A stretch of 64,000 nt of DNA, taken from NCBI RefSeq assembly GCF_013912375.1, contig NZ_JACETV010000003.1, positions 434,001 through 498,000 of the forward strand, in the 5' to 3' direction. Positions 9,365 to 18,153 of the stretch are shown piece by piece. Made by a program: the position numbers and the translations under genes. This DNA comes from Emticicia sp. BO119 (GTDB lineage Bacteria; Bacteroidota; Bacteroidia; Cytophagales; Spirosomataceae). Position 1 is the stretch's first letter. Each line of letters opens with the position of its first letter. The notes under the pieces are model-generated. The model ran no database searches. It was not told the origin of the DNA and worked only from the letters and a program-made list of their open reading frames with translations.

Positions 9365-9472
9365 ACCCCACCCTGGCCCTGCCCAACAGTGGGGAGGGAG
9401 TTTTGAAGTCCCTCTCCCCACAGTTGGGTCGGACCGCCGAAGCGGAGAGGGAATTTAGGGAGAGGGGTTTTT
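9365..9472. repeat. Double-hairpin GC-rich repeat, copy 2, with 16-bp insert
   Basis: This copy has the same architecture as the copy at 3096-3183: AACCCCACCC, hairpin with the AACA loop, spacer, CCCTCTCCCCACAGTTGGG, then TTTAGGG. The second hairpin is broken by about 16 bases (TCGGACCGCCGAAGCG, 9429-9444). Without them the sequence becomes CTCTCCCCACAGTTGGGGAG, the same as the intact copy near 18504-18524. It lies between the two kinase-side genes and could partly terminate or process the transcript. Confidence 0.8.
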
Positions 9473-9478
9473 ATAGGT

Positions 9479-10330
9479 CTAAAACGCATTCCTAACCCAA
9501 TCACTGACCCTGTTGAAAATATTATTAGGGTCAGTTTCGCCTCTTAGCTCGCTCAGGAGAGCTTCAGCGGTGATGCGTTTTTTGGGATTGTGTTGTAATA
9601 GTTTTTCTATCAGCCGCTTGCTTCTTTTTGAAATATGCGGATTAATCAGGTTGGGAGCCATGTACTCGCCACGTTCGATTCTGATGCGGGTTTCGGTTTC
9701 GGTTTTGCCATCAAAAGGCAGTTGTCCTGTCAGCATTTCGTAGAGTATTACACCCAATGCCCAGCAGTCAGACTGTATATTACCTTTACCCTGAAACTGT
9801 TCGGGAGCCATATAGTAGGATGTTCCGACGATGTATCCCTCTTGTGTGAGTTTGGGTGTATAAGCTGCTTTGGCTATGCCAAAATCCAGCAGTTTCACTA
9901 CACTCTCTTTGGTTACTTTAATATTGGCAGGTTTCAGATCCCGATGAAAAATCGTATTGGTGTGCAGATGCGCCACCGCAGCGGCCATCTGCTCGAGTAC
10001 CTTCCAGACAAAGGTTTCGGGTAATGCCCCCTGTCTTTTTATGAGCCTTTCCAATGTCAGGCCTTCTACATATTCCATCACAATACATGGGATTCCATTT
10101 TCGACAGAATACTCATAGAGTGCGGCGATATTGGGGTGCTTTACCGATGATTGCACGTAGGCTTCATTACGGAAACGCTCTACCTGGTCGATACGGTTTA
10201 ATACTTTTACAGCAGCAGTCTGACGAGAGTGTTGATGTTGTGCCTGATACACTTCTCCCATTCCACCCGAGCCTAACCATTGTGTGAGTATGTATCCTCT
10301 GATATTCTTATTTAAAAATGGTTCCTGCAT
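9479..10330 (-). CDS. Soluble Ser/Thr protein kinase
   Basis: This is a 283-residue Hanks-type kinase consisting almost only of the catalytic domain. It has GSGGMGEVYQA from residue 20, Lys42 (AAVKVL), HRDLKPANIKV from 129, DFGIAKA from 149 and SYYMAPEQFQG. No transmembrane helix or accessory domain follows, so it is cytoplasmic or associates with partners. It is encoded 61 bp downstream of the FHA-protease gene. The adjacent FHA domain is a candidate reader of its phosphothreonine marks (inference from the family and gene order). Confidence 0.95.
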   Translation of the reverse strand: MQEPFLNKNIRGYILTQWLGSGGMGEVYQAQHQHSRQTAAVKVLNRIDQVERFRNEAYVQSSVKHPNIAALYEYSVENGIPCIVMEYVEGLTLERLIKRQGALPETFVWKVLEQMAAAVAHLHTNTIFHRDLKPANIKVTKESVVKLLDFGIAKAAYTPKLTQEGYIVGTSYYMAPEQFQGKGNIQSDCWALGVILYEMLTGQLPFDGKTETETRIRIERGEYMAPNLINPHISKRSKRLIEKLLQHNPKKRITAEALLSELRGETDPNNIFNRVSDWVRNAF

Positions 10331-10391
10331 GTTGACATTTGATTTATTGCGTGAATTGATCCTGAACTATGATTCAAGACTAAATTCTTCA

Positions 10392-12083
10392 CTACAAAAC
10401 CTTCTGATTTCCCATCAGCTCCATTCCGTATTTAATCGGAACGGCGAAGGAGATCTGAGTGCCGCGGGCATCGCTTTTGCCGGCGTAGTAGATACCGATT
10501 ACACGGCCTTTGTCGTCGAACATCGGGCCACCACTGTTGCCTCCGCCAGTAGCATTGATGGTAAGCTGATATGAGTCGCCGAAGGTGCTGTATAAGTTGG
10601 TTTTCTCTGCTGAGGTTTTGATGAGGCGACCAATATTGCCTGGTGTAACGGTTGGAGATGGTACGCTGTTAAAATCTGTATTAGGTTTGAAAGGGTCGCT
10701 TGATTTACGCACCATATATTGCTCAGGTGCCACACCCGGGTATCCCATTACTGTAACGGCTTGGCCGGCCTTGATGTCGTCATAGTTATCCAGCAATTCC
10801 ACACTTGCGAGCTTGCCTGGCATGGCTACTTTTATCATGGCGGCATCGTGATTGTCGGATACTGCCTCTACGGTTGCATTGCGGCGCAATACATTATTGG
10901 CGAAGGTTACTTTCAGATAGGTATTGCGGCCCTCGACTCTTGAATTAAGTGGGCGGCCACCCAACATAGAGGTTTCAGAAGGTACCCAGCCGTAGACATC
11001 TCCTGCCGAAATCATCTGATTGGTCGGCTTGCCCTGCTGGTCTAACAAAACCCCCGGGAAGGCGTATTCAGGAAATGAGAAGCCTGTGTTCCAGGAGGCA
11101 GCTACGTGGCGGTTGGTGAGGATAAACCCTGACTCTGATACCACAAAGCCAGAACCGGATGCACCCGACATACCGATTGGCACGCCCATTGCCACGTTTC
11201 TTTTAGTATTCAGATAAGGCTCGATTCGGCCCTGTGAGTTTTGGGTGTAAGCTGCCATGTAGCGTTCGCTACCATCCTGCATTTTCATCGGAATATATAC
11301 ATGCCAGATTTCATCGCTGGTGCCAGGGTCGAACAACTGCCAGCCGAACTCAATTTTCACGACTTTATCCTGATTGGCAGCAACGATTTCTTCTGGTGAT
11401 AATGATTCTCCTTTCTGTTGTTTGACAGAGACTGTATTTCTGAGCGAGTCTAATTCTTTATTGGTTTTGTCAACCTGGTGGGTCATTTCATCATTGGTAT
11501 CTTTTCCGTTTTTCCAGATCACAAAACCTACGGCACTTACCAATACCAAAGCAGCGGCCAGGCCTGTCCACAACATCCGTTGCGATTTCTTACGTTCGTG
11601 GGTAATCACCCGCTCGAAGGTCTGCTTGCCTATGCCTGTTTTGCCGGTATTAGCTGTATTGGCTACTTCGGTCGGAATAAACTCTGCTGTTGGCTTGCTG
11701 ATGTCGACCATGCGTGTTTGAGGCATAAATTCCTGCGGACGCGGGTCAAGGTCAAAGACGAAAACCGGGCCATTGTTTCCCAGTTGTATTTCGTCGCCGG
11801 GGAATAATTTAGTTGAGCCTTTTACCTTTATTTTATTGACCATTATGCCATTACGGCTATTGTTATCAATCAGCGTAAACGAGAGCGGGTCGGTTGCATC
11901 TTTTACGATTCTGCCGTGTTCGCGGCTCACAACTGTGTCTAAATCAGGGTCAAACTGCACATCGCTGGTGCTTGCGCGACCCAAAGATAGTTCGCTATGC
12001 TTCTGAAAATCAAATTCTTCAATCTGGTTGGCTTTTGCCCCCGCAATGTGGCGAATGACAAAATTTTGTACTGTGGTGCTCAT
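10392..12083 (-). CDS. FHA domain - transmembrane - trypsin-like protease
   Basis: This is a 563-residue protein with an unusual order. An FHA domain lies at about 10-112, with phosphopeptide-binding motifs LGRAS (34-38), SREH (53-56) and NNSRNG (74-79). A transmembrane helix follows at about 170-190, then a short coiled region (about 200-220). A trypsin/DegP-like serine protease domain completes it. The catalytic triad reads His326 (ILTNRHVAAS), Asp413 (NHDAAMIKV) and Ser517 (GGGNSGGPMF). No PDZ domain is visible. By the positive-inside rule (HERKKSQR before the helix) FHA is cytoplasmic and the protease periplasmic. It could let cytoplasmic phosphorylation control a periplasmic protease. 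Confidence 0.93.
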   Translation of the reverse strand: MSTTVQNFVIRHIAGAKANQIEEFDFQKHSELSLGRASTSDVQFDPDLDTVVSREHGRIVKDATDPLSFTLIDNNSRNGIMVNKIKVKGSTKLFPGDEIQLGNNGPVFVFDLDPRPQEFMPQTRMVDISKPTAEFIPTEVANTANTGKTGIGKQTFERVITHERKKSQRMLWTGLAAALVLVSAVGFVIWKNGKDTNDEMTHQVDKTNKELDSLRNTVSVKQQKGESLSPEEIVAANQDKVVKIEFGWQLFDPGTSDEIWHVYIPMKMQDGSERYMAAYTQNSQGRIEPYLNTKRNVAMGVPIGMSGASGSGFVVSESGFILTNRHVAASWNTGFSFPEYAFPGVLLDQQGKPTNQMISAGDVYGWVPSETSMLGGRPLNSRVEGRNTYLKVTFANNVLRRNATVEAVSDNHDAAMIKVAMPGKLASVELLDNYDDIKAGQAVTVMGYPGVAPEQYMVRKSSDPFKPNTDFNSVPSPTVTPGNIGRLIKTSAEKTNLYSTFGDSYQLTINATGGGNSGGPMFDDKGRVIGIYYAGKSDARGTQISFAVPIKYGMELMGNQKVL

Positions 12084-12158
12084 GGTCTTTGTTAGATATT
12101 AGATAATGTTTTTTAAATAGATTTCGATTGATAATTGTATTAGTTTTTTTGATATTAA

Positions 12159-12270
12159 TATATCGTCCCTAAGGGACTTAAATTAGTGTATGGTTAACAT
12201 CTTTGTCTACCGATATATCGTCCCTATGGGACTGAAAAGAATGGTTTTTGGTCCCGTAGGGATAGTATAT
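12159..12270. repeat. Three copies of the TCGTCCCTAnGGGACT palindrome
   Basis: Copies are at 12161-12178 (ATATCGTCCCTAAGGGACTT in context), 12213-12233 (ATATATCGTCCCTATGGGAC) and, inverted, 12250-12270 (GGTCCCGTAGGGATAGTATA). Each contains an imperfect GTCCCTA/TAGGGAC palindrome after an AT-rich flank. The 250-bp gap between the protease gene and the ABC exporter gene holds nothing else that I recognise. This looks like a dispersed intergenic repeat family. Confidence 0.7.
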
Positions 12271-12333
12271 TTTACAGAGGGTATTAATTTCGCACAACGA
12301 TTATTAATACCTTATTTTAAATAATTTCCTGGT

Positions 12334-14115
12334 CTACCCCAACACAGTAGCCGCAAGGCGACCAATGTTGAGTGTTCTTGCATTAGAATCAATAATCTGG
12401 CTATATAAGCCGCCTTCTTTATAGAGCGACTCATGGCTGCCATGCCCTACTATCTCGCCTTCGCTCAACACATAGATATGGTCGGCATCCATGATCTGGC
12501 TGATATTATGTGAGATAATCAGGACGGTCCGGTTATGTTTTACAGCGTCAATACTTTCTTTAATCTGCTCGGTGGTGATGGCATCAAGACTTGCGGTTGG
12601 TTCGTCTAAAAAGATAATGGGCGGATTTTTGAGGAACAACCGGGCAATAGCAATACGTTGTTGCTGGCCGCCTGAGAGTTCCCGTGCCTGTGTTTCGTAG
12701 CCATCAGGCATTCTGAGTATCTGCTCGTGCAGACTGGCTTTTTTAGCGGCTTCCTCAATAGCTGAACGGGTAGCTGATAAATCGCCATAACGGATATTCT
12801 CTTCGATAGTGCCAGCGAAAATATGGTTTTTCTGCATAACCAGACCGATATTCTCACGGACGAAATCAGTATCATAATCAGACAGAGGTTTGCCATCTAA
12901 CAAGATGCTGCCGTGTGTCGGGTCATAAAAACCTGCGAGGAGATTCATGGCTGAGCTTTTACCTGCCCCTGACAGACCAACCAGCGCCGTTGTTTTGCCA
13001 TGTTTCAGTTCAAAACTTACGTCTTTCAGGGCTTGTTTGCCGTTTGGATAGATAAAGTCTACGTGCTGAAAGCTGAAATTACCTTGCAGGTTAGCGGTGC
13101 GTATCCCCCCTGTTTTTGACAGATATTTGTCGTTTTCTATCATATCAAAGAAGCCCTCGGAGTAGGTCAAAGCCTCGGTGTACTCATCATAAATGCGGTG
13201 CAGATGACGTACAGGCGACGATACGTTGTTAAACAACATGATGTGCAACAGGATAGCACCAACGGTCATTTCTTTATTCAACACAAAGTAGATTGTCAGT
13301 GTAAAGACCATTACTACACCTAATTGCTCGGCTATGCTTTTGAGGCCGTCAAAAAGGTAATTGGTGCGGTGATGTCTGATTTCGTTTTCGGTTAATCTTA
13401 AATTAATGCCTTGCTGACGACCTGTTTCGTAGCGTTCTCTGACGAAGGATTTTACTACAAAAATGGACTCCAGTAATCCGAATAAAGAGTTGGCTTTTTC
13501 CTCTCTTACATGCTGAATACTGTGGCGGATGCTTTTCTGGCGGATGGTCTGCTCACGGCTGATATAAATGTAGCAGGGCAGAATAATGGTGGCAACCATA
13601 CCCACCCAAACATTTTTTTTATAAATCAACAGCAGTGCGAAAGCAGCATTGGCCAACATGGGCAGAATATCTACAAATATGTTTTTTACGGTTTTGGTCA
13701 GGCTTTCAATACCCTTATCGATACGTTTTTCGAGCTTTCCGGTCTGGTTCTGCGACAAGGCAAAAAAAGACAGATGATAAGAAGTGATGCGCTGAATGGT
13801 GTAATCGTACAGATCGCCAGCCATACGGAAACGGATACGGTCGCTCAGAAACTTCTGTCCTAAAGCTACTAACAAACTCAGTATTTCTTTACCCAACAAA
13901 ATGGCGACCAGTGTACCCACGATCACAAATATACGTTGCTTATCAACCGGTTTGTCGAGCATCCCCTGCACAGTATTGACCGAGTATTCCATTACCAGTG
14001 GTGTAACCTGCGAAAGCAATGCCCCGATGGTGGTCAACACCAGTGCCAGTATCAGGCTTCCGCGGTATTTACGGATGAAAGGGAATAATTTTTTTAATAT
14101 ATGCAGGGTGTTCAT
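12334..14115 (-). CDS. ABC exporter, fused permease-ATPase
   Basis: This 593-residue half-transporter is of the MsbA/LmrA type. Six transmembrane helices are spread over about 15-310. The nucleotide-binding domain at about 340-575 has Walker [11 protein letters not shown]-loop, signature [15 protein letters not shown], Walker [15 protein letters not shown] and switch histidine IISHNIS. There is no peptidase C39 domain, so it is not obviously a bacteriocin exporter. It probably acts as a homodimer exporting lipid or small hydrophobic molecules. It lies 250 bp upstream of the FHA-protease gene on the same strand, separated by palindromic repeats, so co-transcription is uncertain. Confidence 0.94.
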   Translation of the reverse strand: MNTLHILKKLFPFIRKYRGSLILALVLTTIGALLSQVTPLVMEYSVNTVQGMLDKPVDKQRIFVIVGTLVAILLGKEILSLLVALGQKFLSDRIRFRMAGDLYDYTIQRITSYHLSFFALSQNQTGKLEKRIDKGIESLTKTVKNIFVDILPMLANAAFALLLIYKKNVWVGMVATIILPCYIYISREQTIRQKSIRHSIQHVREEKANSLFGLLESIFVVKSFVRERYETGRQQGINLRLTENEIRHHRTNYLFDGLKSIAEQLGVVMVFTLTIYFVLNKEMTVGAILLHIMLFNNVSSPVRHLHRIYDEYTEALTYSEGFFDMIENDKYLSKTGGIRTANLQGNFSFQHVDFIYPNGKQALKDVSFELKHGKTTALVGLSGAGKSSAMNLLAGFYDPTHGSILLDGKPLSDYDTDFVRENIGLVMQKNHIFAGTIEENIRYGDLSATRSAIEEAAKKASLHEQILRMPDGYETQARELSGGQQQRIAIARLFLKNPPIIFLDEPTASLDAITTEQIKESIDAVKHNRTVLIISHNISQIMDADHIYVLSEGEIVGHGSHESLYKEGGLYSQIIDSNARTLNIGRLAATVLG

Positions 14116-14152
14116 TGAAGATTTTGTTTTCGTAAAGGTATAGCGCGATTCA

Positions 14153-15451
14153 TTACACCAATGGCCGGATAAATTCCTTTGTATTCATCTGGGCATCGTT
14201 TTCGTAATCATAGAATAGTTCGGTCATAGAGGCTACAATGTGTGGGTCGTCGGTCAGGAAGGCCGTTAATTTTGAGGCCCTGCCGCTGGTGCTTGAGCCA
14301 CTGCCTAAAATACATACGCACAAGCCTTTATAGATACCGGGTTTGTTTTCTAACGGAGCCGAGATAAACAACTGGATAGGGAGCGTTTTATTGATTTTGG
14401 TAACTCTTATACCCAGTTCCTGCATTTCTTTGATGGCCTGTACCTGCTGGTCATATAACAGGCGCACCAGATATGCCTGTGGATTATCCACATCGGCAGT
14501 GATGCTGGGTACTAAGAAACGATTATGGTGTGGTGTGCCATCGAGGCTATTCAGCACCGCATTACTACCACTACGGTAGGTTTCTACCACTACGTGCTCG
14601 TTGAAAACCTTGCCTACATATTTCAGAAAAGCATGGGTAGCACCTTCGCTCTGGTCGTTCAGGGTTACGAATTCCACCTTTGCCTCGCTACCCATGTTTT
14701 GGAGGTAAATAGACACTTCTTTCAGTTTGTTTTCTACGTCGGTACAGTCACGCTGCAAGGCTTCGGCTTTGCGGGCGTAGTCGAACTGGGTAGCGTTTTT
14801 GAGTTCATGCGGTTTTAGTCCAGCGTGTTTGGCAACGTACTCCATTCTATAAGGCGATATACCCTCGATGCGTGCCATATTCGATAAAACCAATAAGTTA
14901 TTGCCCTGGTTTTTTGAAGATTCTATCACTTTCGAGATACCATCAAGCAGTTCGGTTGTGCCTTCCATCAACTGTACTTTTTCGTTTACTTTGCCGCTTA
15001 CGTCAATCATCAGTGTATTTAACGATTGTGTTGCTTGCACCAGAAGGCCTGTCTGGGTTTTGATGCGCTCCATGTCCTGCTGGTTGGAGCGTTCTTTCTG
15101 GCGGTTGATTTTCTCGGTTGAAACTGCTACATATAATCCAATAAAAATACCAACAATCCCCCCCATCAAACCAGCGATGTCGAGTTCTCTGATGTATCGG
15201 TCAATTCCGGGGCTGAAATACACACTTGTATCATTCCATTTACCATTCACTACTGAGTAATCAGTCAGATAGTGCACCGAATCACTGAACACATAGTGCC
15301 ACTTGAAGGCCATAGAAATCAGGAGGGCTATTAAAGGTATCAAAAACAGAAGCGTAAAAATCATCGGGTGTTTTTGAATAATATCATAAAGTATTGTCCA
15401 GAATCCATCGTCTTCGGTAGTTTCGGCTGGGGGGGTATGCTGGGGTTTCAT
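14153..15451 (-). CDS. Hypothetical two-TM protein with coiled coil
   Basis: I do not recognise this protein. The start is placed at ATG 15451 (MKPQHTPPAETTEDDG). An in-frame TTG lies at 15499 but overlaps a TAATTTTG -7-like box, so it is probably upstream of the mRNA start. The 432 residues comprise a cytoplasmic N-terminus, TM1 (FTLLFLIPLIALLISMAF), about 45 periplasmic residues and TM2 (LMGGIVGIFIGLYVAVS). A basic/helical segment likely to form a coiled coil follows, then a soluble C-terminal domain ending in ILGSGSSTSGRASKLTAFL and LFYDYENDAQ. It lies 37 bp upstream of the ABC exporter and is probably co-transcribed with it. Confidence 0.75.
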   Translation of the reverse strand: MKPQHTPPAETTEDDGFWTILYDIIQKHPMIFTLLFLIPLIALLISMAFKWHYVFSDSVHYLTDYSVVNGKWNDTSVYFSPGIDRYIRELDIAGLMGGIVGIFIGLYVAVSTEKINRQKERSNQQDMERIKTQTGLLVQATQSLNTLMIDVSGKVNEKVQLMEGTTELLDGISKVIESSKNQGNNLLVLSNMARIEGISPYRMEYVAKHAGLKPHELKNATQFDYARKAEALQRDCTDVENKLKEVSIYLQNMGSEAKVEFVTLNDQSEGATHAFLKYVGKVFNEHVVVETYRSGSNAVLNSLDGTPHHNRFLVPSITADVDNPQAYLVRLLYDQQVQAIKEMQELGIRVTKINKTLPIQLFISAPLENKPGIYKGLCVCILGSGSSTSGRASKLTAFLTDDPHIVASMTELFYDYENDAQMNTKEFIRPLV

Positions 15452-15528
15452 AGATTGGTTTTGTATTAGTTTAATCGCTATGCTTTTTGAACGATACAAA
15501 ATTAGGGCGAATACTTACGCTTGTAAAT

Positions 15529-15590
15529 CTGCAAAAGCCTACATTTTGGGGGTAGGGAAACCTACATTTTTGCTATGTAGGGAAACCTAT
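15529..15590. promoter_or_regulatory. Palindrome cluster GTAGGGAAACCTAC, site A
   Basis: Two inverted repeats, GTAGGGAAACCTAC (15552-15565) and TAGGGAAACCTA (15578-15589), are centred 25 bp apart. They follow TGTAAATCTGCAAAAGCCTA. The same module recurs at 31488-31566. The site lies between divergent genes (two-TM protein on the left, S74 protein on the right). It could be a binding site for a NarL-type regulator or form GAAA tetraloop hairpins in RNA. Confidence 0.5.
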
Positions 15591-15781
15591 AGATGGTAGA
15601 GATTAGAATGAGCAGGTAGCTGATTAGTATAGTGAGATACGTATATCCTTTGATTATATACTTTACTTCCTGCTGTTTTGATGCTGCATATTGTACTTGC
15701 CGCTTAGTAAATTCTTTAAAATGTAGTTTTTCACCAAAAGTAAAAGGGCTAACTTGAGCTTAAATCAAAAATCAGAGTTCT

Positions 15782-17254
15782 ATGAAAAAAAGTTTATTTT
15801 TATTTTTAACAAGCCTCTTTTTTGCCTATTTCACCTATGCACAATCGGGAACTATTGTTCCACAACAGGCTGATTTTCTGAACAATATCGATTCTTCTTT
15901 TACTAATTCTTATGCTATAAAAGGGGTTATTGTCAGAACAAATCCCGGATTTAATGCTACTGCCATAAGGGCACAGAATAATGGAACCGGGAATAGCGGC
16001 AACGGGGTATTTGGTTCTCATGCCGGGGCTGGAAATGGTGTATATGGCACAACCGTAAGAGGTCTGGGAGTCTATGGATATTCTTCAGGTGGAGGTATCG
16101 GTGTGTCTGCCTTATCAGAAGCAAGTTATGGTCTTTATAGCCAATCAACGAATAATGTCGCCGGACGTTTTATAAACACTACTCCTTCAAATACAAACAA
16201 TACACTTGATGTTGTCACGAATGGCAGAGGCAATGGCATATTTGTACAGCTAACCAATGCCTCAAATGGCTCAAGAGGTATTGATGTGGTTCATAATGGT
16301 ACGGGGCAGGGTATATTTTCGATTAGTACCGGAGGAAACGGAATAGAAGGTAGAACGGAAAGTATATCTTATGCAGGGGTTATTGGACGTAATAATACAG
16401 GTGAGGCTGTAGTGGGTATTAGTGCCGGGGGGAATGGTATTGGCGCAGTTGTTGGGCGTAGTGATGGTATCGGATACGGCGTAAAGGGTTTTAATACCAG
16501 TACCGGGATTGGCGTTTTGGGGCAGGCTGGTATCAGTGGAGGAACTGGAAGAGCAGGGCGTTTCGAGAACGTAAACACAGCCAACAGTTCCAATGCACTC
16601 GAAGTAGCTACTAATGGCACAGGAGCGGGAGCTTATATTTTACATAGCAACGTATCCGGCACTGGCGCGGGCTTGATTGTTCAGAAAAATACCGCTTATG
16701 GTGGTTTATATACTTCTAATTCTAATTGTGATTTTGAGGTCCGACACCCGTTTGTAATTACAACCGGAATGTCAGGACTGAGAATTTTTAATACAGCAGG
16801 TAATTCAAACGCATGGACTTTCTATACTAATAATGGTAGTGGGTCATTAGCATTAATTGCTAACGGAAATACGAAGGGTAACTTTGACCCAGGTACCGGA
16901 GCTTATACTCAGGTCTCAGATGTGCGTCTGAAAAATAATATCCAGAACTATGCCGGTACACTTGCAAACCTGATGAAAATCGGGGTAAAATCTTATCAGC
17001 TGACTCACTCTACTAAAACAGAAATAGGCCTGATAGCTCAGGAGGTTTTGGCGTATTTTCCTGAGATTGTATATAACCATAAAAATGATAACGGAGAAGC
17101 ATTTTATACGATGGATTATTCTCGCATTGGAGTTTTAGCTATAAAAGCGATTCAGGAGCAGCAACTGATTATTCAGAAGCAACAAAACGAAATAGACTTA
17201 CTTAAAACCGAAATGGCTGAATTGAAAAGTCTTGTGAACTCACTTAGAAAATAA
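15782..17254 (+). CDS. Secreted protein with C-terminal S74/endosialidase-chaperone domain
   Basis: This 490-residue protein has a signal peptide (MKKSLFLFLTSLFFAYFTYA). Its long Gly/Asn/Thr-rich body contains irregular repeats such as GNGVFG, GNGVYGTT, GLGVYGYS and GIGVLGQAG, which is a beta-helix or tail-fibre-like pattern. The C-terminus has the intramolecular chaperone signature SDVRLKNNIQNYAGTL and GLIAQEVLAYFPEIV. A heptad-rich coiled coil (IIQKQQNEIDLLKTEMAEL) ends it. In phage fibres this domain trimerises the shaft and then cleaves itself off; in Bacteroidota it occurs on large surface proteins. The substrate or role is unknown. Confidence 0.85.
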   Translation: MKKSLFLFLTSLFFAYFTYAQSGTIVPQQADFLNNIDSSFTNSYAIKGVIVRTNPGFNATAIRAQNNGTGNSGNGVFGSHAGAGNGVYGTTVRGLGVYGYSSGGGIGVSALSEASYGLYSQSTNNVAGRFINTTPSNTNNTLDVVTNGRGNGIFVQLTNASNGSRGIDVVHNGTGQGIFSISTGGNGIEGRTESISYAGVIGRNNTGEAVVGISAGGNGIGAVVGRSDGIGYGVKGFNTSTGIGVLGQAGISGGTGRAGRFENVNTANSSNALEVATNGTGAGAYILHSNVSGTGAGLIVQKNTAYGGLYTSNSNCDFEVRHPFVITTGMSGLRIFNTAGNSNAWTFYTNNGSGSLALIANGNTKGNFDPGTGAYTQVSDVRLKNNIQNYAGTLANLMKIGVKSYQLTHSTKTEIGLIAQEVLAYFPEIVYNHKNDNGEAFYTMDYSRIGVLAIKAIQEQQLIIQKQQNEIDLLKTEMAELKSLVNSLRK

Positions 17255-17260
17255 AACATT

Positions 17261-17616
17261 ATGAAAAATATACCAAGCATTCTGTTTATAGTGATATTTG
17301 CTATTGGTACTGCCCAGGCGCAGTTAGCCAGTGATAAGCCGGCTCTGCTCTTACCTGCAGTTAATTCTTTAAGCAAACCTGCTAACGGTCAGGTAAAATT
17401 AGCTTAGGAGATTGACCTGCCTGACACGCTTCAAGCAAAAAATGCCCGAAAACTACCTTTAGCCAATCATTCTACGCTGAAACTTGCTTCGGAGATTGAC
17501 CTACCTGACACGCTTCAGGCAAAAAATGCCCAAAAGTACCTTTAGCCAATCATTCTACGCTGAAACTTGCTTCGGACGCAGAAATACCTAAAAGTACAGC
17601 AAAAGAAAAGAATTGA
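17261..17616 (+). pseudogene. Decayed secreted protein with 28-residue tandem repeats
   Basis: ATG 17261 lies 6 bp after the previous stop and opens a signal peptide (MKNIPSILFIVIFAIGTAQA). The frame stops after 48 codons at TAG 17405. In the same frame it continues with EIDLPDTLQAKNARKLPLAN and, exactly 84 bp later, a second copy of the unit KLASEIDLPDTLQAKNA. Comparing copies, the TAG stands where the next unit has TCG (Ser), a single-base nonsense change. The second unit has lost one base (CCAAAAGTACC against CCGAAAACTACC), causing a frameshift. Correcting both gives a continuous frame to TGA 17614-17616 (ending STAKEKN). The two lesions indicate a dead gene, unless they are assembly errors. 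Its function is unknown. Confidence 0.8.
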
Positions 17617-17691
17617 GAGACCACACACCCATGTTTCAATTGCAATGAACGATTCGTTTTTAGCAATTCTGCGAAAAATCTAAATTAATGC

Positions 17692-17722
17692 TTGGTTAAA
17701 TGTAATGTTTACATTACATTTG
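17692..17722 (+). promoter_or_regulatory. Promoter with overlapping palindromic operator
   Basis: A Bacteroidota-type promoter is visible: TTG (17692-17694), 20 bp, then TACATTTG (17715-17722), matching TANNTTTG. A 24-bp palindrome with arms AAATGTAATGT and ACATTACATTT around a TT centre (17698-17721) lies between and over these boxes. A further half-site AACATTACATTT follows at 17731-17742, just before the ATG. This layout suits autorepression by the XRE protein encoded second in the operon. Confidence 0.8.
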
Positions 17723-17742
17723 GTAATATAAACATTACATTT

Positions 17743-18153
17743 ATGACGCATACTTCTTTCCCGTACTCTTATTGGACAAAAATTCTGGGTCTATTAATAA
17801 TTATGGCTGGCATTTTCAGTTTTTTTCAGCAATATCTTAAAAAAGGTGTTTTTGATGTGAATGAACTGGCTTTAGGATTTAGCTGGGGACTTGTTTTTAT
17901 TTTCTTTTCAAAAGAAAAGACAGAAGATGAGATGATGCAGGGTCTCAAGTTTAAAGCATTGACAAGGGCTATTATTGTAGCTTTTTTTATTACACATTTT
18001 TATAATTATCTCTTTTTGAACTGGAATTTTAAGCTTGATCATGATGTAATTCTGTCTATTTCTGCTTATCAGTTTATGGCACTCACGTTAATTATAGCTA
18101 CAGTTAGTTTTTATTATCTGAAGCACCAGATAACGTTGAATGAAGAAAAATGA
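17743..18153 (+). CDS. Small four-TM membrane protein, partner of XRE regulator
   Basis: This 136-residue protein has about four predicted helices (ILGLLIIMAGIFSFF, LALGFSWGLVFIFF, AIIVAFFITHFYNYLF, FMALTLIIATVSFYYL). The start is ATG 17743, because the only upstream alternative (TTG 17692) forms the -33 element of the promoter. The acidic KEKTEDEMMQ loop followed by LKFKALTRA is typical of DUF2178-like proteins encoded next to small XRE repressors. It overlaps the regulator gene by 4 bp (ATGA), so the two are translated together. The membrane protein may sense a signal and modulate the repressor, but this is inference. Confidence 0.75.
   Translation: MTHTSFPYSYWTKILGLLIIMAGIFSFFQQYLKKGVFDVNELALGFSWGLVFIFFSKEKTEDEMMQGLKFKALTRAIIVAFFITHFYNYLFLNWNFKLDHDVILSISAYQFMALTLIIATVSFYYLKHQITLNEEK

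Noticed and set aside
12334-14115. Bacteriocin exporter linked to the nearby protease
   Set aside because: No C39 peptidase domain or precursor peptide with a double-Gly leader is visible.
15452-15499. Longer start (TTG 15499) for the two-TM protein
   Set aside because: It overlaps a TAATTTTG promoter-like box, and the ATG at 15451 gives a better N-terminus.
17261-17407. Stand-alone 48-residue secreted peptide gene
   Set aside because: The reading frame continues past the TAG with repeat units that share its last residues, so a pseudogene explains it better.
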